Shown: one piece after another, positions 8,683-17,624 of the stretch | Layout of the letters: every line of letters starts with the position of its first letter | Numbering within the stretch: position 1 is the stretch's first letter | NCBI GenBank assembly: GCA_000621905.1 | Contig: JHXB01000001.1 | Span: 496,001 to 560,000 of the forward strand | Direction: 5' to 3' | Length of the DNA stretch: 64,000 nt | DNA from: Lachnospiraceae bacterium NC2004 | GTDB lineage: Bacteria; Bacillota; Clostridia; Lachnospirales; Lachnospiraceae | Notes under the pieces: generated by a model | Told to the model about the DNA's origin: nothing | Database searches by the model: none | What the model saw: only the letters and a program-made list of their open reading frames with translations | Program-made: the position numbers and the translations under genes

Positions 8683-9699
8683 GTGAGTCATAAAGATTTC
8701 GGTATAGACCTTGGAACTAAACATATAAAGATATCAAGATCACACGAAGGGATTTTGTACGATGCTAACAATGTTATTGCCGTCAATGAATTTGGCAATG
8801 TTATAGCGTACGGTGAGGAAGCGTACGACATGTATGAGAAGACACCTGAGTCAATAGTGATATCATTTCCTATATCTAAGGGAGTTATAGCCAATGTTAC
8901 CGATATGACAAGGTACCTTCAGTGGATATTTGAAAATGTTTTTTCTCCTAAGATTGGTAAGAAGAACTTTTATATCGCGGTACCTACCAATATCACAGAT
9001 GTAGAAAAGAGAGCATTTATAAGTCTTTTAGATGATGCTCCTATTAAAACCAAGAATATAAGTATAGTTGAGAAACCTATGGCGGATGCTTGTGGATTGG
9101 GTATTGACGCTCTTAACGATAAGGGTAACCTCATTGTTGATATCGGAGCTGCCACTACCGAGATTACTATCATTTCCATGGGCGGAATCGTATATAGCAG
9201 ACTTTTAAAAGTCGGCGGAGATAATTATGATATCAATATTGCTGCAATGGTTAAGAACAGACTTAATACAATAATAGGTCTAAAGACTGCTTCAAGCATT
9301 AAGTACAGCATTTGCGATCTGACCAATGAGTGCAGAGATAGTGTTAATATCATGGGGCGTAACATAGTAAGCGGTTTACCTTCTGAAGTTACACTTCCTG
9401 CTGAATATGTATATGATTCTGTCAAAGATTTAGCAGACGAGATTGTTACGGCTATTAAGAATACCATTGAGAGAACACCGCCTGAGATATTTAAGGATAT
9501 TTCGGAGAGAGGTATATTCTTAACCGGTGGTTCAAGCCGCTTAAAGGGGATAGACAGATTGGTTGCCGATTCTACCGGTATGAAGGTCAACCTAAATCCT
9601 AAACCTGAGGATACGGTTATCAAAGGTTTGGAGAGAATTATGGAGGATTCTAAGCTCAAACGACTTGCGTTCTCCAACATCAAATCAGAATATGAGTAG
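8683..9699 (+). CDS. mreB: Rod shape-determining protein MreB
   Basis: A 338-residue bacterial actin homologue that forms membrane filaments directing lateral wall synthesis. Motifs: phosphate 1 FGIDLGT (residues 5-11), phosphate 2 VDIGAATTEI (about 148-157), the GGDNYD connection and the adenosine motif LTGGSSRLKG (about 284-293). The start is GTG 8683, with GAGGAG a few bases upstream. The phosphate 1 loop reads DLGTKHIKI rather than the common DLGTANTLI, so it is a somewhat divergent MreB. mreC and mreD follow directly. Confidence 0.95.
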   Translation: MSHKDFGIDLGTKHIKISRSHEGILYDANNVIAVNEFGNVIAYGEEAYDMYEKTPESIVISFPISKGVIANVTDMTRYLQWIFENVFSPKIGKKNFYIAVPTNITDVEKRAFISLLDDAPIKTKNISIVEKPMADACGLGIDALNDKGNLIVDIGAATTEITIISMGGIVYSRLLKVGGDNYDINIAAMVKNRLNTIIGLKTASSIKYSICDLTNECRDSVNIMGRNIVSGLPSEVTLPAEYVYDSVKDLADEIVTAIKNTIERTPPEIFKDISERGIFLTGGSSRLKGIDRLVADSTGMKVNLNPKPEDTVIKGLERIMEDSKLKRLAFSNIKSEYE

Positions 9700-9720
9700 A
9701 ATGAATAGGATGTGAAATAT

Positions 9721-10575
9721 ATGAACAACAGACCCGGCTTTGATATACAGCCAAAGATTGTGTTGTTGATTCTTAGCACTTTATGTATAGCGTTTATAGT
9801 TGTATCTAGCGTGTTCTCTTCATCGGTAACAGTTTTTAACGCAGTGTTTTCAACTGTTGTGGTACCTATGGAGGAGGGCGTCAACTCTATCGGTCGATTT
9901 GTTTCTAAGCGTATTAAGAGTTTAGAGGACGCGAGTGATTTAAGAGAAGAGAACGATAAGCTTAAAGCGAGAGTTGATGATTTAGAGAGAGAGCTTGCTT
10001 CTTTAGAGTCTGATCAACAAGAGCTTAAGAATCTTAGAGAATTATATAAACTTAACAAGGCGTATGAGTCATACGATATGGTCGGCGCTAGAATAATAGC
10101 TACAGATTCAAGTAACTGGTACAACAGTTTTACAATCAACAAGGGTGCTAAAGACGGCATAAAGGTTGATATGAATGTTATTGCGGGTAACGGACTTGTA
10201 GGAATAGTTAGCAATGTAGGTAAGAATTATTCCAAAGTCAGAGCCATTATAGATGATACATCATCTGTAAGTGCAATGTTTGACACGACCGCGGATAACT
10301 GTATTGTCAGCGGAAGCCTTAAGTCAATCAAAGACGGATATATTACCGTTGACCACATAACCAAGGGCGCTAAGATTAATGAAGGCGATATGTTGGTTAC
10401 TAGTAATGTAAGTTCTAAGTATCTGCCCGGAATCACTATAGGTTATGTCAGTGATATAACACAGGACGAGAACGGACTTACCAAGTCCGGCAAGGTGGCA
10501 CCTGTCGTTGATTTCAAGCATTTGCAGGAAGTACTTATTATTACAACTATGAAGGATACCGAAGACGAAGAATAG
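9721..10575 (+). CDS. mreC: Rod shape-determining protein MreC
   Basis: A 284-residue membrane-anchored elongasome scaffold linking MreB to PBP2. It has a single N-terminal transmembrane helix (about residues 10-33), a periplasm-side coiled coil rich in Leu/Glu/Lys (about 55-105) and a beta-rich MreC core. I chose ATG 9721, with AGGA at 9707-9710, over the in-frame GTG at 9712, which is too close to the ribosome site. It lies 21 bases after mreB. Confidence 0.93.
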   Translation: MNNRPGFDIQPKIVLLILSTLCIAFIVVSSVFSSSVTVFNAVFSTVVVPMEEGVNSIGRFVSKRIKSLEDASDLREENDKLKARVDDLERELASLESDQQELKNLRELYKLNKAYESYDMVGARIIATDSSNWYNSFTINKGAKDGIKVDMNVIAGNGLVGIVSNVGKNYSKVRAIIDDTSSVSAMFDTTADNCIVSGSLKSIKDGYITVDHITKGAKINEGDMLVTSNVSSKYLPGITIGYVSDITQDENGLTKSGKVAPVVDFKHLQEVLIITTMKDTEDEE

Positions 10576-10595
10576 ATTTTAGGAAGGCACATACC

Positions 10596-11117
10596 ATGAA
10601 ACTGATCATGAAACGTATTATTATAGTTACAATTTTAATACTGTTTAGCTACTTACTTCAGGTAGGTGTCTTTAGTTTTTTTAAGATGGCGGGGATTATT
10701 CCTAACATCATGCTCATATTAGTTGTTACATTTGCCGTAATGCGTGGCCGAATGGAAGGAATGCTGGTTGGCTTTTTTACCGGGCTTTTGCTTGACGGCT
10801 TCAGTGGCGAGATGATTGGTTATTATGCCCTTATATTTCTTGTTATGGGTTATCTTAACGGGTTCTTTCAACCTCTTATCTATTCCAATAACATGATGCT
10901 TCCGCTTATGATGATACTTCTTAACAGTGTTATTTACGGTTTTGTAGTATATGTATTTAGTTTTCTTCTTAGAAACAGACTTGATTTTAAGTTTTATGCC
11001 ATGCATGTTATGATTCCGGAGACGGTATATACATTCTTTGTGGCGATATTTTTGTACAACATTTTTTATTATATTAATTTTAAGCTTGAAGGCGTTGAGA
11101 AAAGGAGCGGTATTTAA
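10596..11117 (+). CDS. mreD: Rod shape-determining protein MreD
   Basis: A 173-residue integral membrane protein with about five hydrophobic helices and the MreD-type segment MRGRMEGMLVGFFTGLLLDG. It helps assemble the MreB/MreC/PBP2 elongation complex. AGGAAGG lies before ATG 10596. Its stop codon directly abuts the TTG start of the PBP2 gene, implying translational coupling. Confidence 0.92.
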   Translation: MKLIMKRIIIVTILILFSYLLQVGVFSFFKMAGIIPNIMLILVVTFAVMRGRMEGMLVGFFTGLLLDGFSGEMIGYYALIFLVMGYLNGFFQPLIYSNNMMLPLMMILLNSVIYGFVVYVFSFLLRNRLDFKFYAMHVMIPETVYTFFVAIFLYNIFYYINFKLEGVEKRSGI

Positions 11118-14024
11118 TTGCTTGAAGATATTAAAAATGCAATACTCAATTTCATAAAGCATAGATTGTTTGCTCTTAGTCTTGTCTTCATTTTCCTGAT
11201 GCTGATACTTGTTTACAGACTTTTTGACTTACAGATTATCAATGGTCAGGATTATCAGGACAACTTTACCATTACAAGTAAGAAGACTATTACAACCAAC
11301 GGTCAGCGCGGCAATATATATGATGCCAACGGTAACTTATTAGCATACAACCGCCTTACATACTCTTTGACATTTTCAAATGATGACTCGATAGGAGAGA
11401 TGGCGGCGAAAGTTGGCGTTAACGAGAGTGCAGTCAAGAATGAGATTATTAATCAAATGATAGAGATTCTCGAGAAAAATGGCGACTCGATTGTTAATAA
11501 TTTCGAGATTAAGCGTAATAAGAAGGGTGAGTTGGACTTTAGAAGCTCCAACGAGACAACGATTCTTAACTTCAAGAAGGAAGTATATAAGACTACGATC
11601 GATAAGCTTACCCCGTTGCAGAAGATAGCATCCGCGTCTGAAGTCTATGATTATCTTAGATCAGAGGATTTCTTTAATGTTTCGGATGTTTATGACGAAG
11701 AGAGAGCATATAAGATTGTTGCAATCAGATTTCTTCTCTATATGAACAGATATAATCAGTATACACCGGTTACTGTTGCCATGGATATCTCTGAAGATAG
11801 TGTTGCTGCTATCAAAGAGGCTGCAGGCAATCTTCCGGGTGCCAATATCGAGACCGATTCGATGAGAAAGTATCGATACAGTCCTTATTTTTCATCAATT
11901 ATCGGATATACAGGTATCATTTCCGAGGAGGAGAAGGAGCAGCTTAATCAGGACCTTGACAGCGAAGACAAGTATTACGGTAATGAGATTATTGGTAAGA
12001 CCGGGCTTGAGCAGAGATATGAAGACATCTTAAGAGGGAAGAGCGGAAGCAAGACTATTTATGTTGATAACATGGGTAGGATTCTTCAAGAGGATGACAA
12101 AGATGTCAAAACCTCTAAGGCAGGTAATGATATCTACCTTACAATAGATGCCGAGCTTCAAAAGACCTGCTACGAGACTTTAGAGAAGCATCTTGCAGGT
12201 ATCATTTTAAAGTATTTTCAGAATACCAATGTCAAAACAAAGACTAAGCCTATTAATATTACCACAACAGAAGTGTACTTTGCTTTATTTAATAATAATC
12301 TTCTTGATATCAATCATTTGAATTCCAAGAAGGCAAGTAATACCGAAAAGAAGATATATAATTCAATCAAATCATACAAAAAGAAGAAGCTTTCAACTAT
12401 TAGAAATGAGCTCTTAAGCAAGAGAACCAAAGAGTCTTCTTTATCTGATGAATACCAGAATTATATGCTTTATATATACAGATATTTATGTGACAACAAT
12501 GTTATTAAGGCCTCAGACGTAGACAGTAACGATACAACGTATCAGCAATGGAAGAATGATGAGATAGCTTTGGGTGATTTTATTGAATATGCCATTCATA
12601 TGTCATGGATTGATAACTCTGAATTCAAGCTTTCGACCGATTATTACGATACTGATGAGATGATGCAGGCTTTAGTAGATTATATTATTTCTGAGTTAGA
12701 GAATAATGACGAATTCTCTAAGATGATTCTTGAATACCTTATTGATGACGGTAAGGTAAGTGGTAAGGAGTGTTGTTTAGTACTCTTTGATCAGGGTGTT
12801 TTAAGTAAGGACAAGGATCCTGATTACGTGAATCTTAAAGAAGGTATGATATCTGCTTACGACTTCATGTACAAGAAGATTAAGAATCTTGAGATTACAC
12901 CTGCTGACCTTGCACTTGACCCTTGTTCGGGTTCAGTTGTGATAACTGATGTTAACACCGGTAAGGTTAAAGCGTTGGTATCTTATCCAAGCTACAACAA
13001 TAACAAGCTTGCTAACGGCCTTGATGAAGAATATTATGCTTCGTTAATAGCAGATAAGACATCTCCATTCCTTAATAGGGCTACTCAGTCAAGTCTTGCG
13101 CCGGGTTCTACCTACAAAATGATTACTGCATCTGCAGGATTAACTGAGGGTGTTATAAATCCGGGAGAGAAGATTAACTGTAAAGGTATATATGATGTAA
13201 TCAGCCCACCACCTAAGTGTTCCATTTATCCTGGAAGACACGGCAAACTGGATGTTCGCGGTGGTATCGAGAATTCTTGTAACGTATATTTCTTCGAGGT
13301 TGGACATAGGCTTTCATTAGATGAAGACGGTACAATTGATAATGATAAGGGACTTAAAGTTCTTTCTAAGTATGCCGCTATGTATGGACTTGATTCGACA
13401 TCCGGTATAGAGCTTGACGAGATAAGTCCTCATATGTCTGACCAGGATGCCATTCGTTCTGCTATCGGTCAGGGTAGCAATTCATTTGCACCTGTACAGA
13501 TTTCAAGATATGTATCTACCGTGGCTAACGGCGGAACCTGTTATGATCTCTCAATACTTGATAAACAGACCAACAACGAGGGCGAGACTGTTAAGAAATA
13601 TAAGTCTAAAGTTTATAATGAGGTCAAGCTTTCAAACACCGTATGGGATGAGATTCATAAGGGTATGTATATGGTTGTTAACGGCAAAGCGCACGGTGAT
13701 GATTTCAAAGAATTGTACACAAAAATTGCAGGTAAGACCGGTACAGCGGAAGAGGATTCCACAAGGTCTGCTCACGCACTCTTTGTTTCATATGCACCAT
13801 ATCAGAAGCCTGAGATTTCCGTTACTGTTGTTATACCTAATGGTTACGCATCATCTAACTCTATGCTTGTAGCTCGTGAGATATATAAATACTACTTCCA
13901 TGATGAGGAAGCTAAAGCTAAAAAGCGTGCCGAGAAGGAAGATAGCACCAAGAATACGACCGAAGAGGATGATGACAACGACGAAGCGGTTATCCCGACC
14001 GGAAATCATATCGGTGATCAGTAG
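11118..14024 (+). CDS. Penicillin-binding protein 2 (class B transpeptidase) with a large insertion
   Basis: A 968-residue elongation-type class B PBP, much longer than the usual 600-700. It has an N-terminal signal-anchor helix (about 15-36), then the dimerisation domain up to TIDAELQ (about 342). The transpeptidase follows with STYK (Ser664), SCN (Ser720) and KTGT (Lys873), so all catalytic motifs are present. Between TIDAELQ and VVITDVNTG (about 606), where normally some 25-30 residues occur, there are roughly 230 extra, Lys/Asp/Tyr-rich and predicted helical. The C-terminal 45 residues are acidic. TTG 11118 follows AAAGGAGCGG and abuts mreD. It should cross-link lateral-wall peptidoglycan with RodA (16055). 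Confidence 0.93.
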   Translation: MLEDIKNAILNFIKHRLFALSLVFIFLMLILVYRLFDLQIINGQDYQDNFTITSKKTITTNGQRGNIYDANGNLLAYNRLTYSLTFSNDDSIGEMAAKVGVNESAVKNEIINQMIEILEKNGDSIVNNFEIKRNKKGELDFRSSNETTILNFKKEVYKTTIDKLTPLQKIASASEVYDYLRSEDFFNVSDVYDEERAYKIVAIRFLLYMNRYNQYTPVTVAMDISEDSVAAIKEAAGNLPGANIETDSMRKYRYSPYFSSIIGYTGIISEEEKEQLNQDLDSEDKYYGNEIIGKTGLEQRYEDILRGKSGSKTIYVDNMGRILQEDDKDVKTSKAGNDIYLTIDAELQKTCYETLEKHLAGIILKYFQNTNVKTKTKPINITTTEVYFALFNNNLLDINHLNSKKASNTEKKIYNSIKSYKKKKLSTIRNELLSKRTKESSLSDEYQNYMLYIYRYLCDNNVIKASDVDSNDTTYQQWKNDEIALGDFIEYAIHMSWIDNSEFKLSTDYYDTDEMMQALVDYIISELENNDEFSKMILEYLIDDGKVSGKECCLVLFDQGVLSKDKDPDYVNLKEGMISAYDFMYKKIKNLEITPADLALDPCSGSVVITDVNTGKVKALVSYPSYNNNKLANGLDEEYYASLIADKTSPFLNRATQSSLAPGSTYKMITASAGLTEGVINPGEKINCKGIYDVISPPPKCSIYPGRHGKLDVRGGIENSCNVYFFEVGHRLSLDEDGTIDNDKGLKVLSKYAAMYGLDSTSGIELDEISPHMSDQDAIRSAIGQGSNSFAPVQISRYVSTVANGGTCYDLSILDKQTNNEGETVKKYKSKVYNEVKLSNTVWDEIHKGMYMVVNGKAHGDDFKELYTKIAGKTGTAEEDSTRSAHALFVSYAPYQKPEISVTVVIPNGYASSNSMLVAREIYKYYFHDEEAKAKKRAEKEDSTKNTTEEDDDNDEAVIPTGNHIGDQ

Positions 14025-14041
14025 TTTTAAGGAGATTTTCT

Positions 14042-14860
14042 ATGAATCAACCAGTTATTATAAAGGGCAATAAATACGGAATAACGCTTGTTTTGGATAA
14101 TGAGCTTGCATTTCCTAAATTGTGTGATAAAATCAGAATGAAGTTCAAGGAGAGCGCTAAATTCTTTAACACTGATGATGAACTCGCCATCTGTTTTGAG
14201 GGCAGGAAGCTCGAGACAGAAGAGATGGATAAGATTCTTGAGATTATTAACGGTGAGGTGACTTCTCATTTCGGTGTTATTATCGAGATGGATGAAGTTC
14301 TTGAATCTCTCTTTAAATCTAAGATTGACGGTGAGGATAAAGAAGATAAGATCAAGGTAGCTTTACCTGACAAAGAAGATGAGATTCAAGACAACGAGGA
14401 TGTCAGTGTTATTCCTAAACACGCACCTAAGGGAACTACAGGTTCAATTGACAATGTTTCATCCAATGTCAGTGAAGCGATATCTAATGATGATTTAGGA
14501 CATTTTTATAGAGGAACTTTAAGGTCCGGTCAATCGATAGAATTTGCATCAAGCATAGTGGTAATCGGTGATGTCAATCCGGGTGCCAAGGTTGTTGCCA
14601 AGGGTAACATTATAGTTATAGGAAGCTTAAAAGGAGCTGCATATGCCGGAGTTAACGGCAATGCGAACTCATTTATAATCGCTCTTGATATGGACCCTAT
14701 GCAGCTTAGAATCGGCAATCTATATGCGAGAAGCCCGGATTCTAAAGGCTTTTTAAAGCGTAGAAAGCAGACCATTCAGCAAATGCAGATTGCATATGTC
14801 GAGAACGAAAACATTTACATAGAACCTATCAACAGACAGGTGCTCAACAATATCATTTAA
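14042..14860 (+). CDS. minC: Septum site-determining protein MinC
   Basis: A 272-residue FtsZ polymerisation inhibitor. The C-terminal beta-helix domain (about 160-245) shows the MinC pattern RGTLRSGQ, VVIGDVNPGAKV, GNIIVIGSLKGAAYAG. The N-terminal FtsZ-inhibiting domain (1-100) is joined by an acidic linker (about 95-135). TAAGGAG precedes ATG 14042. minD and minE follow, so the whole Min system is encoded here between PBP2 and rodA. Confidence 0.95.
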   Translation: MNQPVIIKGNKYGITLVLDNELAFPKLCDKIRMKFKESAKFFNTDDELAICFEGRKLETEEMDKILEIINGEVTSHFGVIIEMDEVLESLFKSKIDGEDKEDKIKVALPDKEDEIQDNEDVSVIPKHAPKGTTGSIDNVSSNVSEAISNDDLGHFYRGTLRSGQSIEFASSIVVIGDVNPGAKVVAKGNIIVIGSLKGAAYAGVNGNANSFIIALDMDPMQLRIGNLYARSPDSKGFLKRRKQTIQQMQIAYVENENIYIEPINRQVLNNII

Positions 14861-14935
14861 TGTTATTTTAGCTGTATATAGCAGTTATTATATATTTTAA
14901 TCCGCAATTATAGCGGGAATTGGAGGTTAAATTAT

Positions 14936-15727
14936 ATGTCATCAGAAGTTATAGTTATCACGTCCGGTAAGGGCGGAGTTGGTAAGACAACTACCACAGC
15001 CAATGTTGGTACCGGACTTGCTAAGCTTAACAAGAAAGTAGTATTGATCGATACAGATATCGGACTTAGGAATCTTGATGTCGTTATGGGATTAGAGAAT
15101 AGAATTGTTTATAATCTCGTTGATGTTATCGAGGGTAACTGCCGCATTAAGCAGGCGCTTATCAAAGACAAGAGAGTTCCTAATCTTTATCTTCTTCCTT
15201 CAGCTCAGACAAGAGATAAGACTTCGGTTACTCCTGAGCAGATGAAGAAGCTTGTTGCTGACTTAAAGAGCGAGAACTTCGATTACATTTTATTAGATTG
15301 TCCTGCAGGTATTGAGCAGGGATTCAAGAACGCTATTGCTGGTGCTGACAGAGCTTTAGTTGTTACTAATCCTGAAGTATCTGCAATCAGGGACGCAGAT
15401 AGGATTATCGGCCTTTTAGAGGCTAATGAGATGAAGAAGACTGAGCTTATCGTCAACAACATCCGTATGGATATGGTTAAGAAGGGCGATATGATGTCTA
15501 TGGACGACGTTGTTGAGATTCTTGCTATCTCAATCATTGGTTGTGTTCCATTTGATGAGAATATCGTTGTATCTACTAACAACGGTGAGCCTTGTGTTGG
15601 TGATTCTTCACTTGCAGGTCAGGCTTATATGAATATCTGTAAACGTATTACCGGCGAAGAGATTCCTTTCCTTGATTTAGACAAGAAGGGCATCTTTAAG
15701 AAGATCGGCAAGATATTCAAGAAGTAA
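14936..15727 (+). CDS. minD: Septum site-determining ATPase MinD
   Basis: A 263-residue deviant-Walker ATPase: KGGVGKTTTTANVG at about 10-23, IDTDIGLRNLDVVMG at 40-54 and DCPAGIEQGF near 121. The C-terminus GIFKKIGKIFKK is the amphipathic membrane-targeting helix. It recruits MinC to the membrane and is cycled off by MinE. GGAGG lies 9 bases before ATG 14936. The 75-base gap after minC has a small CCGC/GCGG hairpin but no convincing promoter. Confidence 0.97.
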   Translation: MSSEVIVITSGKGGVGKTTTTANVGTGLAKLNKKVVLIDTDIGLRNLDVVMGLENRIVYNLVDVIEGNCRIKQALIKDKRVPNLYLLPSAQTRDKTSVTPEQMKKLVADLKSENFDYILLDCPAGIEQGFKNAIAGADRALVVTNPEVSAIRDADRIIGLLEANEMKKTELIVNNIRMDMVKKGDMMSMDDVVEILAISIIGCVPFDENIVVSTNNGEPCVGDSSLAGQAYMNICKRITGEEIPFLDLDKKGIFKKIGKIFKK

Positions 15728-15740
15728 GGAGGGGTTAACT

Positions 15741-16019
15741 ATGACTATTTTAGATAAGTTTTTTAAGAAACAGACCCCTGCCAGCAATGCTAAGGGTCGT
15801 TTACAAATGATGCTTGTAACCGACAGAGCTAACTGTTCGCCTGAGATTATGGAATCTATCAAGCGTGACATTATGGAAGTTTTGTCTAAGTACGTAGAGA
15901 TTGATCAGGAGAAGCTTGATATTCAGCTTAATCAGCAAGGAGAGGGTACAGAGAATGGTTCTGTTCCTGTATTACTTGCTAACATTCCTATCAAGAGCAT
16001 GAAGAATCGCAATAAGTAA
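15741..16019 (+). CDS. minE: Cell division topological specificity factor MinE
   Basis: A 92-residue MinE. The N-terminal amphipathic stretch ILDKFFKKQ binds membrane, and the following segment KGRLQMMLVTDR stimulates MinD ATPase. The C-terminal part, ending NIPIKSMKNR, matches the topological-specificity domain. AGGAGGGG precedes the ATG, 13 bases after minD. MinE occurs here although the same window also encodes DivIVA (21578). Confidence 0.95.
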   Translation: MTILDKFFKKQTPASNAKGRLQMMLVTDRANCSPEIMESIKRDIMEVLSKYVEIDQEKLDIQLNQQGEGTENGSVPVLLANIPIKSMKNRNK

Positions 16020-16054
16020 TACCAATTCCGGTAATACCAAGGAGTTTTAATTAT

Positions 16055-17167
16055 ATGTTAAAAACTTACCAGTTAAGAAATTACAATTTCACATTGCTTG
16101 TTTTGGTATTATTGCTCACATCTATGGGTGTTGTGTTTATTAACCTCGCTGATTCTTCATTTACCACTAAACAGATACTCGGACTTGTACTTGGTCTTGG
16201 TGCTGTTGTATTTATGTCTTTGGTTGATTACAATACGCTTTGTAAGTATTGGTGGGTATTATATATAGTTAACTGTATTGTCCTGCTGATGGTTAAACTT
16301 GTGGGATATGAAGTTAACGGTGCACGAAGATGGTTTAAGATACCTAAGTTTGGTACCTTGCAGCCGTCGGAGTTTGGCAAGATTATTATGATTATCTGTG
16401 TTGCCATATTCTTAGAGAAGCATAAAGATGATCTTAACAGGTTTAAGACACTTGCTAAACTCGCTGTTCTTTGTGCGGTACCGATACTTTTAATTGCGAT
16501 AGAGACAGACCTTTCAACAAGTCTTGATCTCACTATCATTCTCACTATGATGATATTTGTTGGCGGGCTTAGTTACAAGATTATCGTAACTGTCTTAGCT
16601 GTTATGGTTCCATCGATTTACGGACTGTTATATTATGTTGATCACGCCAAGAATATAATCCTTTTAAAGGAGTATCAGGTCAGTCGTATCAAGACTTTCC
16701 TTCATCCTTCAGATGACTTGTCACAGGATGATGTATTACAGCAGAAGAACTCTGTTATGGCGATTGGATCCGGTATGCTGCAAGGTAAACAATGGAGTGA
16801 AGGCGGAATTACCGTTAGTGACGCGAATCTTGTATCAGAGCAGCAGACTGATTTCATTTTCTCAATCGTTGGAGAGAGATTTGGTTTTATAGGTTGCATT
16901 ATTGTTATTGCATTTTTGCTGTTAATAATGTTACAATGTATAGGGATTGCTCGTAAGGCAAGAAATGTTTCCGGAATGCTTATAGCTACCGGACTTGCTT
17001 CAATGATATGTTTTCAGTCGTTTATCAATATAGGCGTTGCAACCCAGCTGCTTCCTAACACAGGATTACCTTTACCATTTGTCAGTTATGGACTGAGTTC
17101 CTTGCTCAGCCTTATGATAGGTGTTGGGATAGTATTAAATGTTGGTCTTCAGAGACGCAAATACTAA
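16055..17167 (+). CDS. rodA: FtsW/RodA/SpoVE family glycosyltransferase, RodA type
   Basis: A 370-residue polytopic SEDS protein, about ten transmembrane helices, that polymerises lipid II into glycan strands. Visible motifs: GARRWFKIP, LQPSEFGKI, the DLSTSLDL segment, and the C-terminal NTGLPLPFVSYGLSSLLS signature. Placement after PBP2 and the Min genes points to RodA rather than FtsW. AAGGAG precedes ATG 16055. The partner transpeptidase should be the large PBP2 at 11118. Confidence 0.93.
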   Translation: MLKTYQLRNYNFTLLVLVLLLTSMGVVFINLADSSFTTKQILGLVLGLGAVVFMSLVDYNTLCKYWWVLYIVNCIVLLMVKLVGYEVNGARRWFKIPKFGTLQPSEFGKIIMIICVAIFLEKHKDDLNRFKTLAKLAVLCAVPILLIAIETDLSTSLDLTIILTMMIFVGGLSYKIIVTVLAVMVPSIYGLLYYVDHAKNIILLKEYQVSRIKTFLHPSDDLSQDDVLQQKNSVMAIGSGMLQGKQWSEGGITVSDANLVSEQQTDFIFSIVGERFGFIGCIIVIAFLLLIMLQCIGIARKARNVSGMLIATGLASMICFQSFINIGVATQLLPNTGLPLPFVSYGLSSLLSLMIGVGIVLNVGLQRRKY

Positions 17168-17187
17168 TATGATTGGGGGACTTTTAT

Positions 17188-17583
17188 ATGAATATTGGAC
17201 TTATCGCTCATGACGCCAAAAAGAAGCTTATGCAGAATTTTTGCATTGCATATAGAGGTATCCTATGTCATCATGATCTTTATGCCACAGGAACTACCGG
17301 TAGACTTATAGAGGAGGTTACCAACCTCACCATTCATAAGTATCATGCCGGACATTTAGGTGGAGAGAAACAGATTGGTTCACAGATAGCACAGAATCAG
17401 ATAGATATGATTATATTCCTTAGAGATCCTGATTCACCTAATACGCATGAGATTGATGTCAATAACGTGCTTCATTTGTGCGATATACATAACATTCCGG
17501 TTGCCACTAACCTTGCTACGGCAGAGATGCTTGTCAAAGGACTTGAGAATGGTGACCTTGAATGGAGAGAACTTTATAAATAA
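17188..17583 (+). CDS. mgsA: Methylglyoxal synthase
   Basis: A 131-residue protein converting dihydroxyacetone phosphate to methylglyoxal, a bypass that relieves sugar-phosphate stress. Family motifs: IAHDAKK (6-12), ATGTTG (33-38), FLRDPDSP (75-82), IPVATNLATAE. At the position of the E. coli catalytic Asp71 (GGDQQVG) this protein has Glu60 (GGEKQIG), a conservative change at the active site. The start is ATG 17188 with GGGGGAC upstream; an in-frame TTG at 17173 would lie upstream of that site. It follows rodA by 20 bases and ends at a strong terminator, so it closes the mre-min transcript. Confidence 0.9.
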   Translation: MNIGLIAHDAKKKLMQNFCIAYRGILCHHDLYATGTTGRLIEEVTNLTIHKYHAGHLGGEKQIGSQIAQNQIDMIIFLRDPDSPNTHEIDVNNVLHLCDIHNIPVATNLATAEMLVKGLENGDLEWRELYK

Positions 17584-17588
17584 TAATT

Positions 17589-17613
17589 TGGGACGATTAT
17601 CGTCCCATTTTTT
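17589..17613 (+). terminator. Intrinsic terminator after mgsA
   Basis: Stem TGGGACGA/TCGTCCCA with loop TTA, followed by six T (17608-17613). It ends the radC-mre-min-rodA-mgsA run, 5 bases after the mgsA stop. Confidence 0.88.
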
Positions 17614-17624
17614 AGGGAGTTATT

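Noticed and set aside
9225-9884. A 219-codon open frame antisense to mreB and mreC
   Set aside because: Both genes on the other strand are certain, and the antisense frame has no start signal or recognisable domain.
14861-14935. A terminator or promoter between minC and minD
   Set aside because: Only a 4-bp CCGC/GCGG hairpin is seen, with no T run and no good -35/-10 pair; minCDE are probably one message.
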